64,000 bases of DNA from positions 64,924,540 to 64,988,539 of the forward strand of contig CM055097.1 in NCBI GenBank assembly GCA_029204225.1, read 5' to 3'. Origin of the DNA: Diphasiastrum complanatum. Its lineage: Eukaryota > Streptophyta > Lycopodiopsida > Lycopodiales > Lycopodiaceae. A model generated the notes under the pieces. The model worked only from the letters and a program-made list of their open reading frames with translations. It had not been told where the DNA came from and did no database searches. Positions 44,452 to 53,879 of the stretch are shown here, piece by piece (the stretch's first letter is position 1; every line of letters begins with the position of its first letter). The translations under genes were made by a program, and so were the position numbers.

Positions 44452-45608
44452 GATTCTAATGTTTCTTCAACTTTTAGGTTCTGTCCTAAAGCACTTAGCA
44501 CTCACTTTTCTCTCAACAAATGATAGATAAAGAGATCTATGAAGATTTAGGACCCTAAAACACTTCTATCTTGAACCTAGATGGTTTCCAAGCATAGAAA
44601 GGAAGATTGAAACACATGCAACACTTTGCACACACTAAGAATGGATTACAAAATCAAACCAACCTGAACACACTCTTGCTTAAGCTCTCAAACTTTCCAG
44701 CAAGTGACCAAATCAAGTTATGGTGTGAAGAGTTACTTGCATTCTTAGAAAATACCCAAAACTAGGATGCCAAGATTACCTAGTAATGAACAAACTTGAT
44801 CAACATATGATCAACACACTAAGATATTGATTCAACCTGTAAAACCACATGTAAACCACACTTCTAAAAGTTTATAAACTCCAGCAAGTGATAAATACAA
44901 GATTTAGAGGTGAATGAATGAGCACACTTAGTGAATCACAAGACTAGCTTCACTATCTTGTCAAATCTTGGTGTTTAGATGTAGATCTAAGATCACTTCA
45001 CATGAGAATGTTCCTCAACCTGTTAAGAACCTGAAAACACACTTGCATAATGGTTAACACCTTCCAGCAAATGCTCCAATCAAATTACATAAGGAGAGTT
45101 ACTTACATGCTCAACAAAGTACACCAAAATTTATGCCAAAATTGATGACAATCTTTACAATATGCTCTTCACAATGGAGCTTACAATATGTTCACCCAAA
45201 AAAGGGGATCTTTCATCCAAATGGGAGCTTTGCTCAGCCTTTAGGAGAATTACAACTCACTCAAAAGAGCATTTGTCATCCACTTAAGGAGAAGTTTCAT
45301 CCACTTAAGGAGAGTGTTCATCCAAGAATGGAGATTGTCAACAATAGGATTGAAAAGAACATTGTTAGTATTGAATATGCACAAGCCTCACAATCACAAA
45401 TGATTAGGTGTTATGATCTGATCCAAAATAGTTTCTTTTCAGCCTCTGATCTTCAATAGACCTGAAATATGCTTTTGATCCACAAGTTCAACTCACAAAA
45501 CAAAGGTTAGTAAGATTTGATCAACAAAGCAATGCAAAATCATGCTAGAACTTGATCAAACATCCAAATATCACCAAAAATGGAATACTTACTATAAATA
45601 GAAGCCAA
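44452..45608 (-). other. Leader of element D
   Basis: About 1.16 kb between primer-binding site and gag, without a convincing ORF. It contains repeated words (CAACCTGTAAAACCAC / AACCTGTTAAGAACCTG; CCAGCAAGTGA several times) and a short run of degenerate direct repeats at 45,210-45,330 (CATCCACTTAAGGAGA twice). Confidence 0.7.
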
Positions 45609-45623
45609 CCAGCTCTGATACCA
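45609..45623 (-). other. Primer-binding site of element D
   Basis: Minus strand TGGTATCAGAGCTGG directly follows the 5' LTR; its first 12 bases match the classic initiator tRNA-Met site of plant copia elements. Confidence 0.92.
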
Positions 45624-46278
45624 TGTGAAAAATACAGATCCTAAGTGGATCTAAACTCCAAGATCATTGGCTTGAATGCTTGCACTCCAAACTACATAAG
45701 CTAGGAATTGGCAACACATTCTATGCTACCTAGAATGCAAAGAACTTGATCAAAAAGCATTTATCACAAATGGAAACTTCCATAAACATCAAGTGCGGCC
45801 CAAAATAGCATTATACAGTCCATAATACATCAGCCTACCACTTTTGGAAAGCACCTAAGATCATACACAATAGCTTGAAGACAATACACACAACAATGCT
45901 CTCAATGGAGGAAGAAACAATGACAATGATCTATTGATCTCAATGAAGCATACAAAAGGTTTCTCCAACCTATTCTCCACGACTTCCCTACTATTTATGG
46001 ATGAGGAAGATGACTCTCTCTCCTCTCTCTAGAAGGTACTTGACCCTAGATATTCCCTATATAGGAAAAATAGCTAAAAATGGCTTATATGACCAAAATA
46101 CATCAAAATGGTCTCATTTTGAAGGGTATGAAGTTTGACACTTCATCATACTAAAAAAATACAGTAAATAAAAACATTGTGGCCTGGTTCACACGTGCGA
46201 AACTCCAGAACCAAAACTATTTACAATTTTAGCCAATTTAGGCCTCAAACTAGCTAGGAAATGTTGACAATTTTCACA
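45624..46278 (-). repeat. 5' LTR of element D
   Basis: 655 bases, differing from the 3' LTR by two transitions only. Contains TTCACACGTGCGAA at 46,189. Confidence 0.97.
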
Positions 46279-46283
46279 ATAAA
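46279..46283. repeat. Target-site duplication (right), ATAAA
   Basis: Matches ATAAA at 39,851-39,855. Confidence 0.95.
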
Positions 46284-46525
46284 TCCTTGCAAACAAATAA
46301 AGTTGGTCTAAAGGCATGTATGTATACAAAAGACTTTTTATAAGGTGGGTATAGTGTTTACTTTTTAGCCTTTTGGTGGAACCCACATGCGACCTGAAAT
46401 CCTTCTTGCATTTTGTTTTTTGCATAGTAAGCTGAATATTGTACAAATGAAACAAGGTTTGTCAATTGATGCATTCTCACTTGTATCAAGCAATTGTGAG
46501 ATGAGTTCCATGTTGTGGGTGAGTA
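46284..46525 (-). pseudogene. Unknown multi-exon gene, upstream exons (beyond copia)
   Basis: 46,307-46,284 is the start of the exon cut by element D (acceptor TTTAG at 46,308). Further upstream, about 46,510-46,360, the minus strand reads HNMELISQLLDTSENASIDK, PCFICTIFSLLCKKQNARRI and SGRMWVPPKG, a Cys-containing stretch ending in a stop close to a possible GTAAAC donor (46,354-46,359). Truncated on the right by gypsy sequence. Confidence 0.45.
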
Positions 46526-47595
46526 GTGGGAAATGCTGCCACCAAGAAGGACCATCATCCTTTGCCTTTTACTGATTCCATCCTAGATCAGGTTGCTGGT
46601 AAGAGCGTTACAGTTTCTGTGACAGCTTTTCTAGATATAATCAGGTGGGAGTGCGAAAGGAGGATTGCTCAAAGACTACATTCACGACGGATTGGGGCAC
46701 TTATGCCTACAACAAAATGCCCTTTGGTCTTTGTAACGCTCCAACGACTTTTCAGCGAATCATGATGTTAATTTTTGCTGCCTTCCTGAGAACTTTTCTC
46801 GAAATATTTACTGATGATTTCTGTATGTACAGTGATATAAAGACACACCTGCATAAGCTAAAATTAACATTGCAACGGTGTCGAGATACTTGTTTATCTC
46901 TTCATCCAGAGAAATGTTTTTTTGGTATGAAAGAAGGAATATTGCTCAGACACAAAATATCTAACAGAGGAATAGAAGTTGACAAAGATAAAGTCAAGCT
47001 TATAAAGAAACTCCTGATACCAACCAATTTGCGTGAACTAAGAGCTTTCTTAGGACATATTGGCTATTATAGGAGATTTATTCAAAATCATGCTTCTATT
47101 GCTGCCTCTCTTACACATCTACTGAAGAAACAAGTGGAATACTTGTGGACAAATGAACAGCATAAAGCATTTGAAGATCTTAAACAAAAGTTGATCAATG
47201 TTCCTGTTCTGAGACCACCCAACTGGGCTATTTCATTTCACAGTTATGTGGATGTTTCTGCAGTTGCTATTGGCGTCTGTCTAAGCCAAAAGGACAACCA
47301 GAAGAAGGATCATCCCATCTACTATGTGAGTCGACAGCTCAATGCATCAAAGAAAAATTATTCGGCTACAGAAAGGGAAGCACTTGGCATGATTTTCACT
47401 GTTAAAAAATTTCGGCATTATTTGCTGGGATATGCATTTATTTTTTATGTGGATCATTATGCTCTTAAGTATCTTGTAAATAAACCAGATCTATCAGGAC
47501 AAATTGCTCGATGGGTTCTACTTCTGCAAGAATTCATTTATCAAGTAGAGCTTCGTCAAGGAAAGTATCATACAAATGTTGATTATCTATTGTGA
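46526..47595 (+). pseudogene. Gypsy RT and RNase H
   Basis: The RT begins with NAATKKDHHPLPFTDSILDQ in one frame, then frameshifts into DCSKTTFTTDWGTYAYNKMP, FGLCNAPTTFQRIMM and FTDDFCMYSD (the YADD site as FTDD), KCFFGMKEGILL, RAFLGHIGYYRRFIQNHA. RNase H follows: SYVDVSAVAIGVCLSQKD, YYVSRQLNASKKNYSATERE, ALGMIFTVKKFRHYLLGYAF, YVDHYALKYLVNKPDLSGQI. The 316-codon frame 46,645-47,595 is intact. The 5' part of the element is missing. Confidence 0.9.
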
Positions 47596-48887
47596 CTCAA
47601 CACTGGAAAAATTGAAGATCCTATCAATGATGATTTTCCAAATGAACATTTATTTGAGATTTCATCTACAAATTCGCTATATTCTGATATCATTACGTAT
47701 CTCAAGGATTAGATATATCCAGATGGTTATGATTTGGAGCAAAAGACAGTTTTTCAATATAAGGTAGCACCTTATACAATTATTAACAATGTTCTGTACA
47801 AGCTTGGTGCAGGTCATCAGTTTCGAAGATGTCTCAAATCCGAAGACATTTAAAAGGTCGTTAAAGCCTTACACTCAGAAGATGCTGGTGGACATTTTGC
47901 TTTAAAGAACACAGTTAATAAGATATTGACTGCCAAGCATTGGTGGCCAACAATGTTCAAGGATGTATCAAACTTTATTCGTTCATGTGATCCATGCCAA
48001 AGATCTGGTAAGCCTACAAAATCAATGAATTGGTCGTTGACACCAATACTCCCTCTTGCACCATTCAAGACTTTGTCGGTCCAATTAAACCTGTTACCCA
48101 ACCTACGAAATGTCAATATATTCTAGTTGCAACAGATTATACTACAAAGAACATGGAAGGAGAGGCGACAAAAAGAAATGATGTAAAAACTGTCGCGATG
48201 TTCTTATTCAAAAGTATTATCACCAGATATGGTTGTCCACTCGAACTAGTAAGTGATCGAGGTACACATTTTTTAAATAACACTATATGGTTGCTGACAA
48301 CTTATTTTCTCATCAAACACAAAAAAACTACACCGTATAATCCAAAAGCAAACGGGTTGACAGAAAGAGCTAATGGAATTTTATGTAAGATCTTGACTAA
48401 AATAACTATTGCACATGCAACGGATTGGAACTAGAAACTACCATCAGTTCTTTGGGCTTATCGTAATACAAAGAAAATCACGATGAAACAAACACAATAT
48501 TTTCTGACATATGGTATGCATCCTATTCTGCCAATTGAATTTGAGGTCAAAACTTTTCGTATCCAAGCTCAACAAACAAATGCAGAATGTATAAACGAAA
48601 GGTTGACTAATATTGAAGAACTAACTGAAGCTCGTGAGTCTTCACAAAAATTAACGAAGGAAATCCAGGAACAAAGAAAGAAGAAATATGACGGTCATAT
48701 AAAAAAATGTCATCTTAAAGCTGATGATTATGCACTGATATATGACAGTCGCCATCAAAAGTTCCCAGGAAAACTCCATATGCGATGGCTTGGACCTTTT
48801 AAAGTCATAGAGGTGTTTGACAATGGTTATGTGCAACTTCAATCACTTAAAGAGGAACTGTTACCTACACGTATTAACGGGTCTTGA
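47596..48887 (+). pseudogene. Gypsy integrase with GPY/F-type end
   Basis: HHCC zinc domain (LHSEDAGGHFALKNTVNKIL, FIRSCDPCQRSGKP), core with LVATDYTT (Asp), LVSDRGTHFLNN (Asp), TPYNPKANGLTERANGILCK (Glu), then TYGMHPILPIEFEVKT and a C-terminal LHMRWLGPFKVIEVFDNGYV, the GPY/F module. Stops at 47,712, 47,850, 48,434 and frameshifts around 48,030 make it inactive. Confidence 0.88.
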
Positions 48888-49028
48888 CTAAAAAAATACT
48901 ACCTTTGACCAGAATTTTTTTTATTTATTTTTATTCTTATTATTTTCTAGTATTTTTCTGGAATCAATCGCAAATTTTTCTCTATCTTTTCTGATAATGT
49001 TTGCGACTTTTTTTATTTTTTGTTTCTT

Positions 49029-49424
49029 TTCTAGAAATTTTCGTGAACTTTTTTACCACTATTCAACATTTATTCAAACTGTTTCGTGAATTTTTTGAGA
49101 ATTTTTCTTGTCTTCTCTCAAATCTTTTAAGTTATTTTTTCAAAGTATTTTTGAAAACTTTTCGAGAAACTTTCGTGACACTTAACTGTGAACTGTAACT
49201 TGTCTTTTTTTTTTTTCTTTCGAGAATTTTTCTAGAAACTATCTAGTATTTATTTTTTCATTTTATAATTTTTCGAGAAATTTTCTAGGATGACGCTTAA
49301 CATTTTCGAGAATTTTTCGTGAAATTTCTATATCATTTTCTAGAATCTCTCAAGAATGTTTCGCGAAACATTCTAGAAACTTTCTAGTATCCTTTGACAA
49401 TCTCTCAACCTACCATTTCGAGAA
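49029..49424. promoter_or_regulatory. Thirteen TTCnnGAA palindromes, heat-shock-element-like
   Basis: TTCnnGAA starts at 49,029, 49,040, 49,083, 49,161, 49,219, 49,230, 49,272, 49,305, 49,316, 49,338, 49,360, 49,371 and 49,417. Four pairs are exactly 11 bases apart and two gaps are 22 and one 33. The half-sites are those of heat shock factor (nGAAn/nTTCn), but 11-base phasing is one base wider than a perfect heat shock element. The stretch lies between gypsy pol and an ORF starting at 49,823, so it may be an LTR or that ORF's promoter. Confidence 0.6.
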
Positions 49425-49822
49425 TCTTTCGAAAATCTATCTACCTACTTTTTACATCCCTCACGTGATCCTCATTATTCACACGTGTGTACGCTCACAT
49501 ATCAAAACCGATATTGTTTCTCCTTAATTTATTTGTTTTCTTTTCAAAAACGGTCTTCAGTCATTAAAGCTCGATCTACCAAATCATAGTTTCAAACACT
49601 GACCCATGCACGTACTCCATAAATGGAAGTGATAGATGTCAAGTCACCATGTCATGTTATCATCCCTTCCACACCGCTACTGCATATCAGAGTTATTTTT
49701 CATTTTTCTTCCTTACACTTTTTGCTTGCCATTTTATGCTTTCCTGTGCACATTCTCTTTGCGATCAAAGTATTCATTTGTGACCTATTGCGATCTACGA
49801 GCTTTCGTGAAAAATTTGAACA

Positions 49823-50423
49823 ATGGCTTCTGGATCCAGTTCAAGCTCTAATATCATCTGGAAAGCACGCGCAGGAATCCGTCTCGCATCCATCCAGTCC
49901 TTTTTGGATCGATGCAGGTTGGGTAATTTAAAAGTGACCCCTCTCCGAAGTCAGTACGGAGTTTGTCAACTCCATTCATTCCATTTCGGAAGTGGATTTC
50001 AAAGTCCATGTGCGAGGCAAATTCTTCACTATCTCTGAAGACTTGTTCTGCACAACCCTTGGATTACCGATGGATGGGAACATGATCTCAACAAATAAGG
50101 ATTCGGTCAATAAAGTTGCCCACTTCCTTAACAATTGCTTCGTACCCACGAAGGGGTACAAGATCTCTATGATTCGTGATACCACATTTAAGATGTTTTG
50201 TAAATATGCGAACCAAGTACTCTTTTTGGCGGATGCTAATGCGACGATTTCAGTGCAAATTTTTGGTTACATCTTAGACGCACTTGCAAGTAATCTGGTT
50301 TGTTTCGGCACTATTACATACAAAGCATTTTTGTGTTGGATCAAGTACCAAAAATTTTCTGGAGTTGGAGCACATGTCCCTCACCCCAAAATGACTTTGG
50401 AAGATGTGAAACCAACCTCATAG
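49823..50423 (+). pseudogene. Unknown ORF, plant transposon-protein-like
   Basis: ATG at 49,823 (MASGSSSSSNIIWKARAGIR) leads through a frameshift near 49,970 into VDFKVHVRGKFFTISEDLFC, TTLGLPMDGNMISTNKD and YANQVLFLADANATISVQIF. The order 'VRG-x-FTISED-LL-x-xLGLP' recalls the large group of plant ORFs annotated as putative plant transposon proteins, found near gypsy elements; this is by recall. It has a Ser-rich start like ORF1 at 19,795, but I see no further similarity. It ends abruptly at a copia junction at about 50,420. Confidence 0.5.
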
Positions 50424-50885
50424 CTTTTGTGCACTCACAACGAGTTCAATTCTTCCTCTTGGCCACTCCATTTTGTTGAGGTGACATATGATCTCCTTCT
50501 TGATGCCAAGTTGCTCACAATGTTCTTGAAACTTTATAGATATGAACTCCCCACCCCCATCCAACCTCAAAGCCTTGATCTTGATATCAAATTCATTTTC
50601 TACAAGAGCTTTGAACGTCAAAAAAGTTTCAAACACCATAGCCTTGAAGATAAGAGATAAAATCAATTGAATCTAGAGTAGTCATCAATGAAGGAAACAA
50701 ACATAGTACCACCACCATTGCACCTAATTGAAGAAAAAAGAAACATCTGAGTGCACCCAATCTGAGTGCCTTCTCCTCCCTTTCCTTTTCCATATTTTGT
50801 CCCATCCTAGCAAGCTTGAGCTCATCAAGCCTACTCTCATCGGCCATGAACACACCTTGTAGGCTCTCCAAAAATGGTAGTTCCT
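50424..50885 (-). pseudogene. Copia integrase and gag scraps
   Basis: 50,418-50,666 encodes integrase (TFKALVENEFDIKIKALRLD, GGGEFISIKFQEHCEQLGIK, KKEIICHLNKMEW). 50,760-50,885 encodes a gag piece (LPFLESLQGVFMADESRLDE). The two are joined by a deletion removing protease and the rest. Confidence 0.7.
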
Positions 50886-51290
50886 TCAATATTCACAATA
50901 ACATATCGCGTGGATTCCACGTGGTTGTCCGACGGATTTTTAAAAATTTCATAATCTGTCGCAATTCGATGCATCAAAATCCAACATCTAAGCATAAATA
51001 CCAAATCTGGACCACTGGTGACCGGGAAATTATGGCGGAAACCCATTTTAAAAGTATACGTCGAAATCTGACATGATGGATTCCAACATGCAAATGTGGA
51101 TATGACGTTTAATATACATAAAAAAAACAAAAATAGTGTTGACATGGACGTTGAAATTTGACAGACGTCAAATTCTGATGTCCATGTTAGCAATCCAAAA
51201 CAAATGACAAGCTATCTAACATCTGATGTCGAGTTCAGAGTTGTGACTGACACAGACATCGAAATTTAACGTACATTTTATCTACAAGAA
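50886..51290. repeat. CACTA-like subterminal repeats without transposase
   Basis: Words such as ACGTCGAAATCTGACAT, GACGTCAAATTCTGATGTCC, GGACGTTGAAATTTGACAG and CATCTGATGTCGA repeat the palindromic theme of 30,335-30,660 in a more decayed form. Probably a deletion derivative or an end of a related CACTA element. Terminal repeats were not found. Confidence 0.5.
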
Positions 51291-51720
51291 AATCAACATT
51301 CTACACATAGAAACTCAAGATACATGAGAAAATGACATGAGATGGACATAGAATCGACAAAGATGAGTTCTCCATGATAACAAGAGAAAAAATATCAGTT
51401 CTCCATGCTGGTACAGCTCTTTATAACGGCCATAATTTCATTTAGCCCTATACTCCAACTATGCCCTAAAATGGCAACTTCTAGGTACTTAACCAGAAAC
51501 CAAGAAATTATGGTCCAAATGCAATGTACCAAAATTTACCAATAAGAATGGGTTCAAAAATGACCTAATCCACTTATGTACTTGCTAAAAATAGTAATTA
51601 CACTATTTGGAGCCTTATTGGCAAATATGAAACTATCTCTAAGTTGAGATTTCACTTTGGCCTCCGAAAATGCCAAAGAAAATGTCGAGACTAGTTGACA
51701 CAACTACAAACTAGAAATAA
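51291..51720 (-). repeat. LTR-like copy (minus orientation)
   Basis: Reverse complement of the 859-1230 region: shares CTGTACCAGCATGGAGAA, CCTAAAATGGCAACTTCTAG and GTCGAGACTAGTTGACA-type words in the right order. Confidence 0.55.
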
Positions 51721-52040
51721 CTATCAACTTGAATGTACACAATATCTCCAACAAATAAAGAGTTTGTAATGATGAAGCACAAAAAAAAATACTTACCCTC
51801 TTCTCCTAAACTTTAAATGACTTGAAAAGGTCTAAAAATGACTTTTGATCCTCAAGATCCTCTCCTAACAAAGTGTTAGATAAGATTTGATCTAAACAAA
51901 TGCACAAAATCATGCTATATGTTATATTGACCTAAAATCTCTACAAGTTTTGGCAAATCTTATATTTTGAGCACTTGTCACAAAATTTAAGGATTGAAAA
52001 TTTGCTAGTAATGCATCCAAATCCACATCTCATTGGCCCA
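51721..52040. other. No gene recognised
   Basis: Leader-like AT-rich sequence with GACTTTTGATC and AAGATTTGATC words similar to copia leaders at 45.4-45.5 kb. Nothing codes. Confidence 0.35.
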
Positions 52041-52255
52041 CGCGGTCCAATCATGTTAAGAGGTGTAGATTATGAGGTCAATCACATTAAGAGATGCAAA
52101 TTATGTGGCCCAATCATGTTAAGAGGTGCACATCATGAAGCCCAATCATATTGTGAGGTAAAAATCATGAGGCCAATCATCTTGAGAGGAGTAAACCTTG
52201 AGGTCCAATCATGATGTGAGGTGTAATCCATGGGGTCTAATCATTGTTAAAGATT
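52041..52255. repeat. Minisatellite of about 32-bp units, CCAAT-containing
   Basis: Six to seven units of the form CCAATCATGTTAAGAGGTG followed by about 12 variable bases ending ATGAGG. Five units keep CCAATCAT. The plus frame translates to repeated GPIMLRG-like peptides, which I take as accidental. Confidence 0.75.
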
Positions 52256-52575
52256 TTTACATTTGTTTTTGTAGAAAGAACTCCAGCCTAGACTACTATA
52301 TGGAAGTGAGCTCTCATTAAGACTTAACTTTAGAGATAATAAATTGTTGACTTGTGTACTCTTTGTTGAGAGCTTCCTAATTTTCTCTCTCTACATGAGA
52401 CCAAGGTGCTTCTTTGGCTCTTCCATAGTGAATTTTACTTAGTTTTTTCAAGGGGATGTAAGAAACTTGCTTGAATTTGGATGATGATAACGTTCTGTGT
52501 GATAGAGCTCTTGTCATGATTGAAAGTGTGTTAGATAGCCCGTTTTCACGTAAATCGCGATGTGAATTTTTTTTT
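52256..52575. other. No gene recognised
   Basis: A small run of copia-LTR-like words (TTTTCTCTCTCTACATGAGA) but no defined element or coding frame. Confidence 0.3.
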
Positions 52576-52910
52576 TTAGTCGTGAGCACCAATCTCCCCC
52601 AAAATCTCACTGGAGACATTCATTTTGATATAATGGAGAGCCATCCTAGCTCTCTTCTTATACTTTTGTAACTCTTGAAGGACTTGAGGCTCCTCCTCAA
52701 TCCCAAGTACAATTTCTATCACATCTTGGGGTGTTAGAATAGACTCCATCCTTACCTTCCAAATAGAATAGTTGGAGGTAGATAGCCTTTCACTAGATTC
52801 CAATAGATAGGAACCCATAGATGCCATGTAATAGTGAAGACTCCTTGCGATTTGAACAAGAAAATGTTGCTCTCTCTCTCTCACTATAGGATCCAATAAG
52901 GGTTTACTGT
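52576..52910 (-). pseudogene. Copia gag start
   Basis: MASMGSYLLESSERLSTSNY from ATG at about 52,827, then KVRMESILTPQDVIEIVLGI and ALHYIKMNVSSEILGEIGAH; open until it breaks at about 52,590. Nearly the same start as the plus-strand gag at 18,280. Confidence 0.75.
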
Positions 52911-53739
52911 GCAAAATGTACAAAAAGGACCAAGAGTGGATCCTAATCTGATCCTCAAGAGGGATTGGTTGTCAGATTACTTGATCTATCAATCTACTTC
53001 AGATTAAGATCAATCTAGATCAATTCTAGACACAAAATCCTAACAAGAACAATCATTAATTGAAGGTAAGTGTACTTTATGGTTTCACAGGTGTGAAACA
53101 TTGTCTGAGTACGGACTCCAACCTAAAAATCAAGTACACATTGATAGAACCTCAAAACAATCAAAACAAATATAGACCAATGGAGAGAATCACTCAAAAT
53201 TGCTTCCAAAACCAAGATTGGTGTCTCACAATGATTATGGCCAAATGTGGCTCTATATATACAATAAGTGGGAGCTCGTGGTATTGATCATCCCTCTGAT
53301 CCCACATGTGTGAAGGTGCTTTGTCATATGATGATTCATCATGCAAAACTGACACTTGGACAAAACCTTCTATTTCGAGCACTTTTGGTCTATTTTCCTT
53401 CTATATGGAGATCTACTTGGAAATCTTCTAGAACTCAAAATTCACCTACTTCAGCTTATTCCACATGTGTGAGCTATCCTCTACACATGGGATATGACAC
53501 CTAACCAAAGGATGTGGCTCATGCAATCAATAGATTGATGCCATGCGTCATATGTCTAGAAAACTAGTTTTTGGCTTTTTTAGCCACTAGAACTTGAATT
53601 AAATCATATGTACATCCTATATGATTATGGTACATGACAAGTACACTAGTTTCACACATGGGAACAGGCTCCACACATGTGTGTTTATCTATATACAAGA
53701 TTTTTGGCCTCTACCAAGCTTATTTTTGCATTTTTCACA
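52911..53739 (-). repeat. Copia LTR, family related to element D
   Basis: Starts TGTGCAAAATGTACAAAAAG and ends GCATTTTTCACA at 53,739, followed by a pyrimidine run CTCCTCCTC (polypurine tract on the minus strand). The outer part shares the word order AAGTGGATCYTAA...GATC with the element D LTR. It is the 3' LTR of the coding relic to its right. It contains several (C)ACATGTGTGAA words. Confidence 0.6.
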
Positions 53740-53879
53740 CTCCTCCTCAAAAATCTAGCTTGGTAAATTTAGCTTGATGGAAAACATGATGATCTTGAAC
53801 CTGAATCCATGGGCTGAATTGGTCTTTGCTGGTTCAAAAGGTGTGAAGATCATCCAATGAGCTTCATATTGATCTGAAA
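53740..53879 (-). other. Polypurine tract and 3' untranslated end of condensed copia
   Basis: GAGGAGGAG on the minus strand next to the LTR, then about 130 bases of short frames before the ORF stop at 53,880. Confidence 0.45.

Larger units (their letters stand above)
39856..46278 (-). mobile_element. Complete young Ty1/copia retrotransposon (element D)
   Basis: 6423 bases, minus orientation: 5' LTR 45,624-46,278, primer-binding site 45,609-45,623, leader, gag-pro-int-RT-RNase H, polypurine tract, 3' LTR 39,856-40,510, with ATAAA target duplications. The two 655-base LTRs differ at only two positions (G/A at 40,204 versus 45,972, and 40,385 versus 46,153). So the insertion is recent. It lands inside an exon of the unknown minus-strand gene. 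Confidence 0.97.

Noticed and set aside
46531-46540. Splice acceptor giving an HFPLLTHNMEL exon start
   Set aside because: The AG lies inside gypsy RT sequence, so the apparent in-frame join to the RAG1-like exon is probably chance.
52041-52255. CRISPR-like array
   Set aside because: Units are imperfect and contiguous without unique spacers, and the context is a plant nuclear genome.
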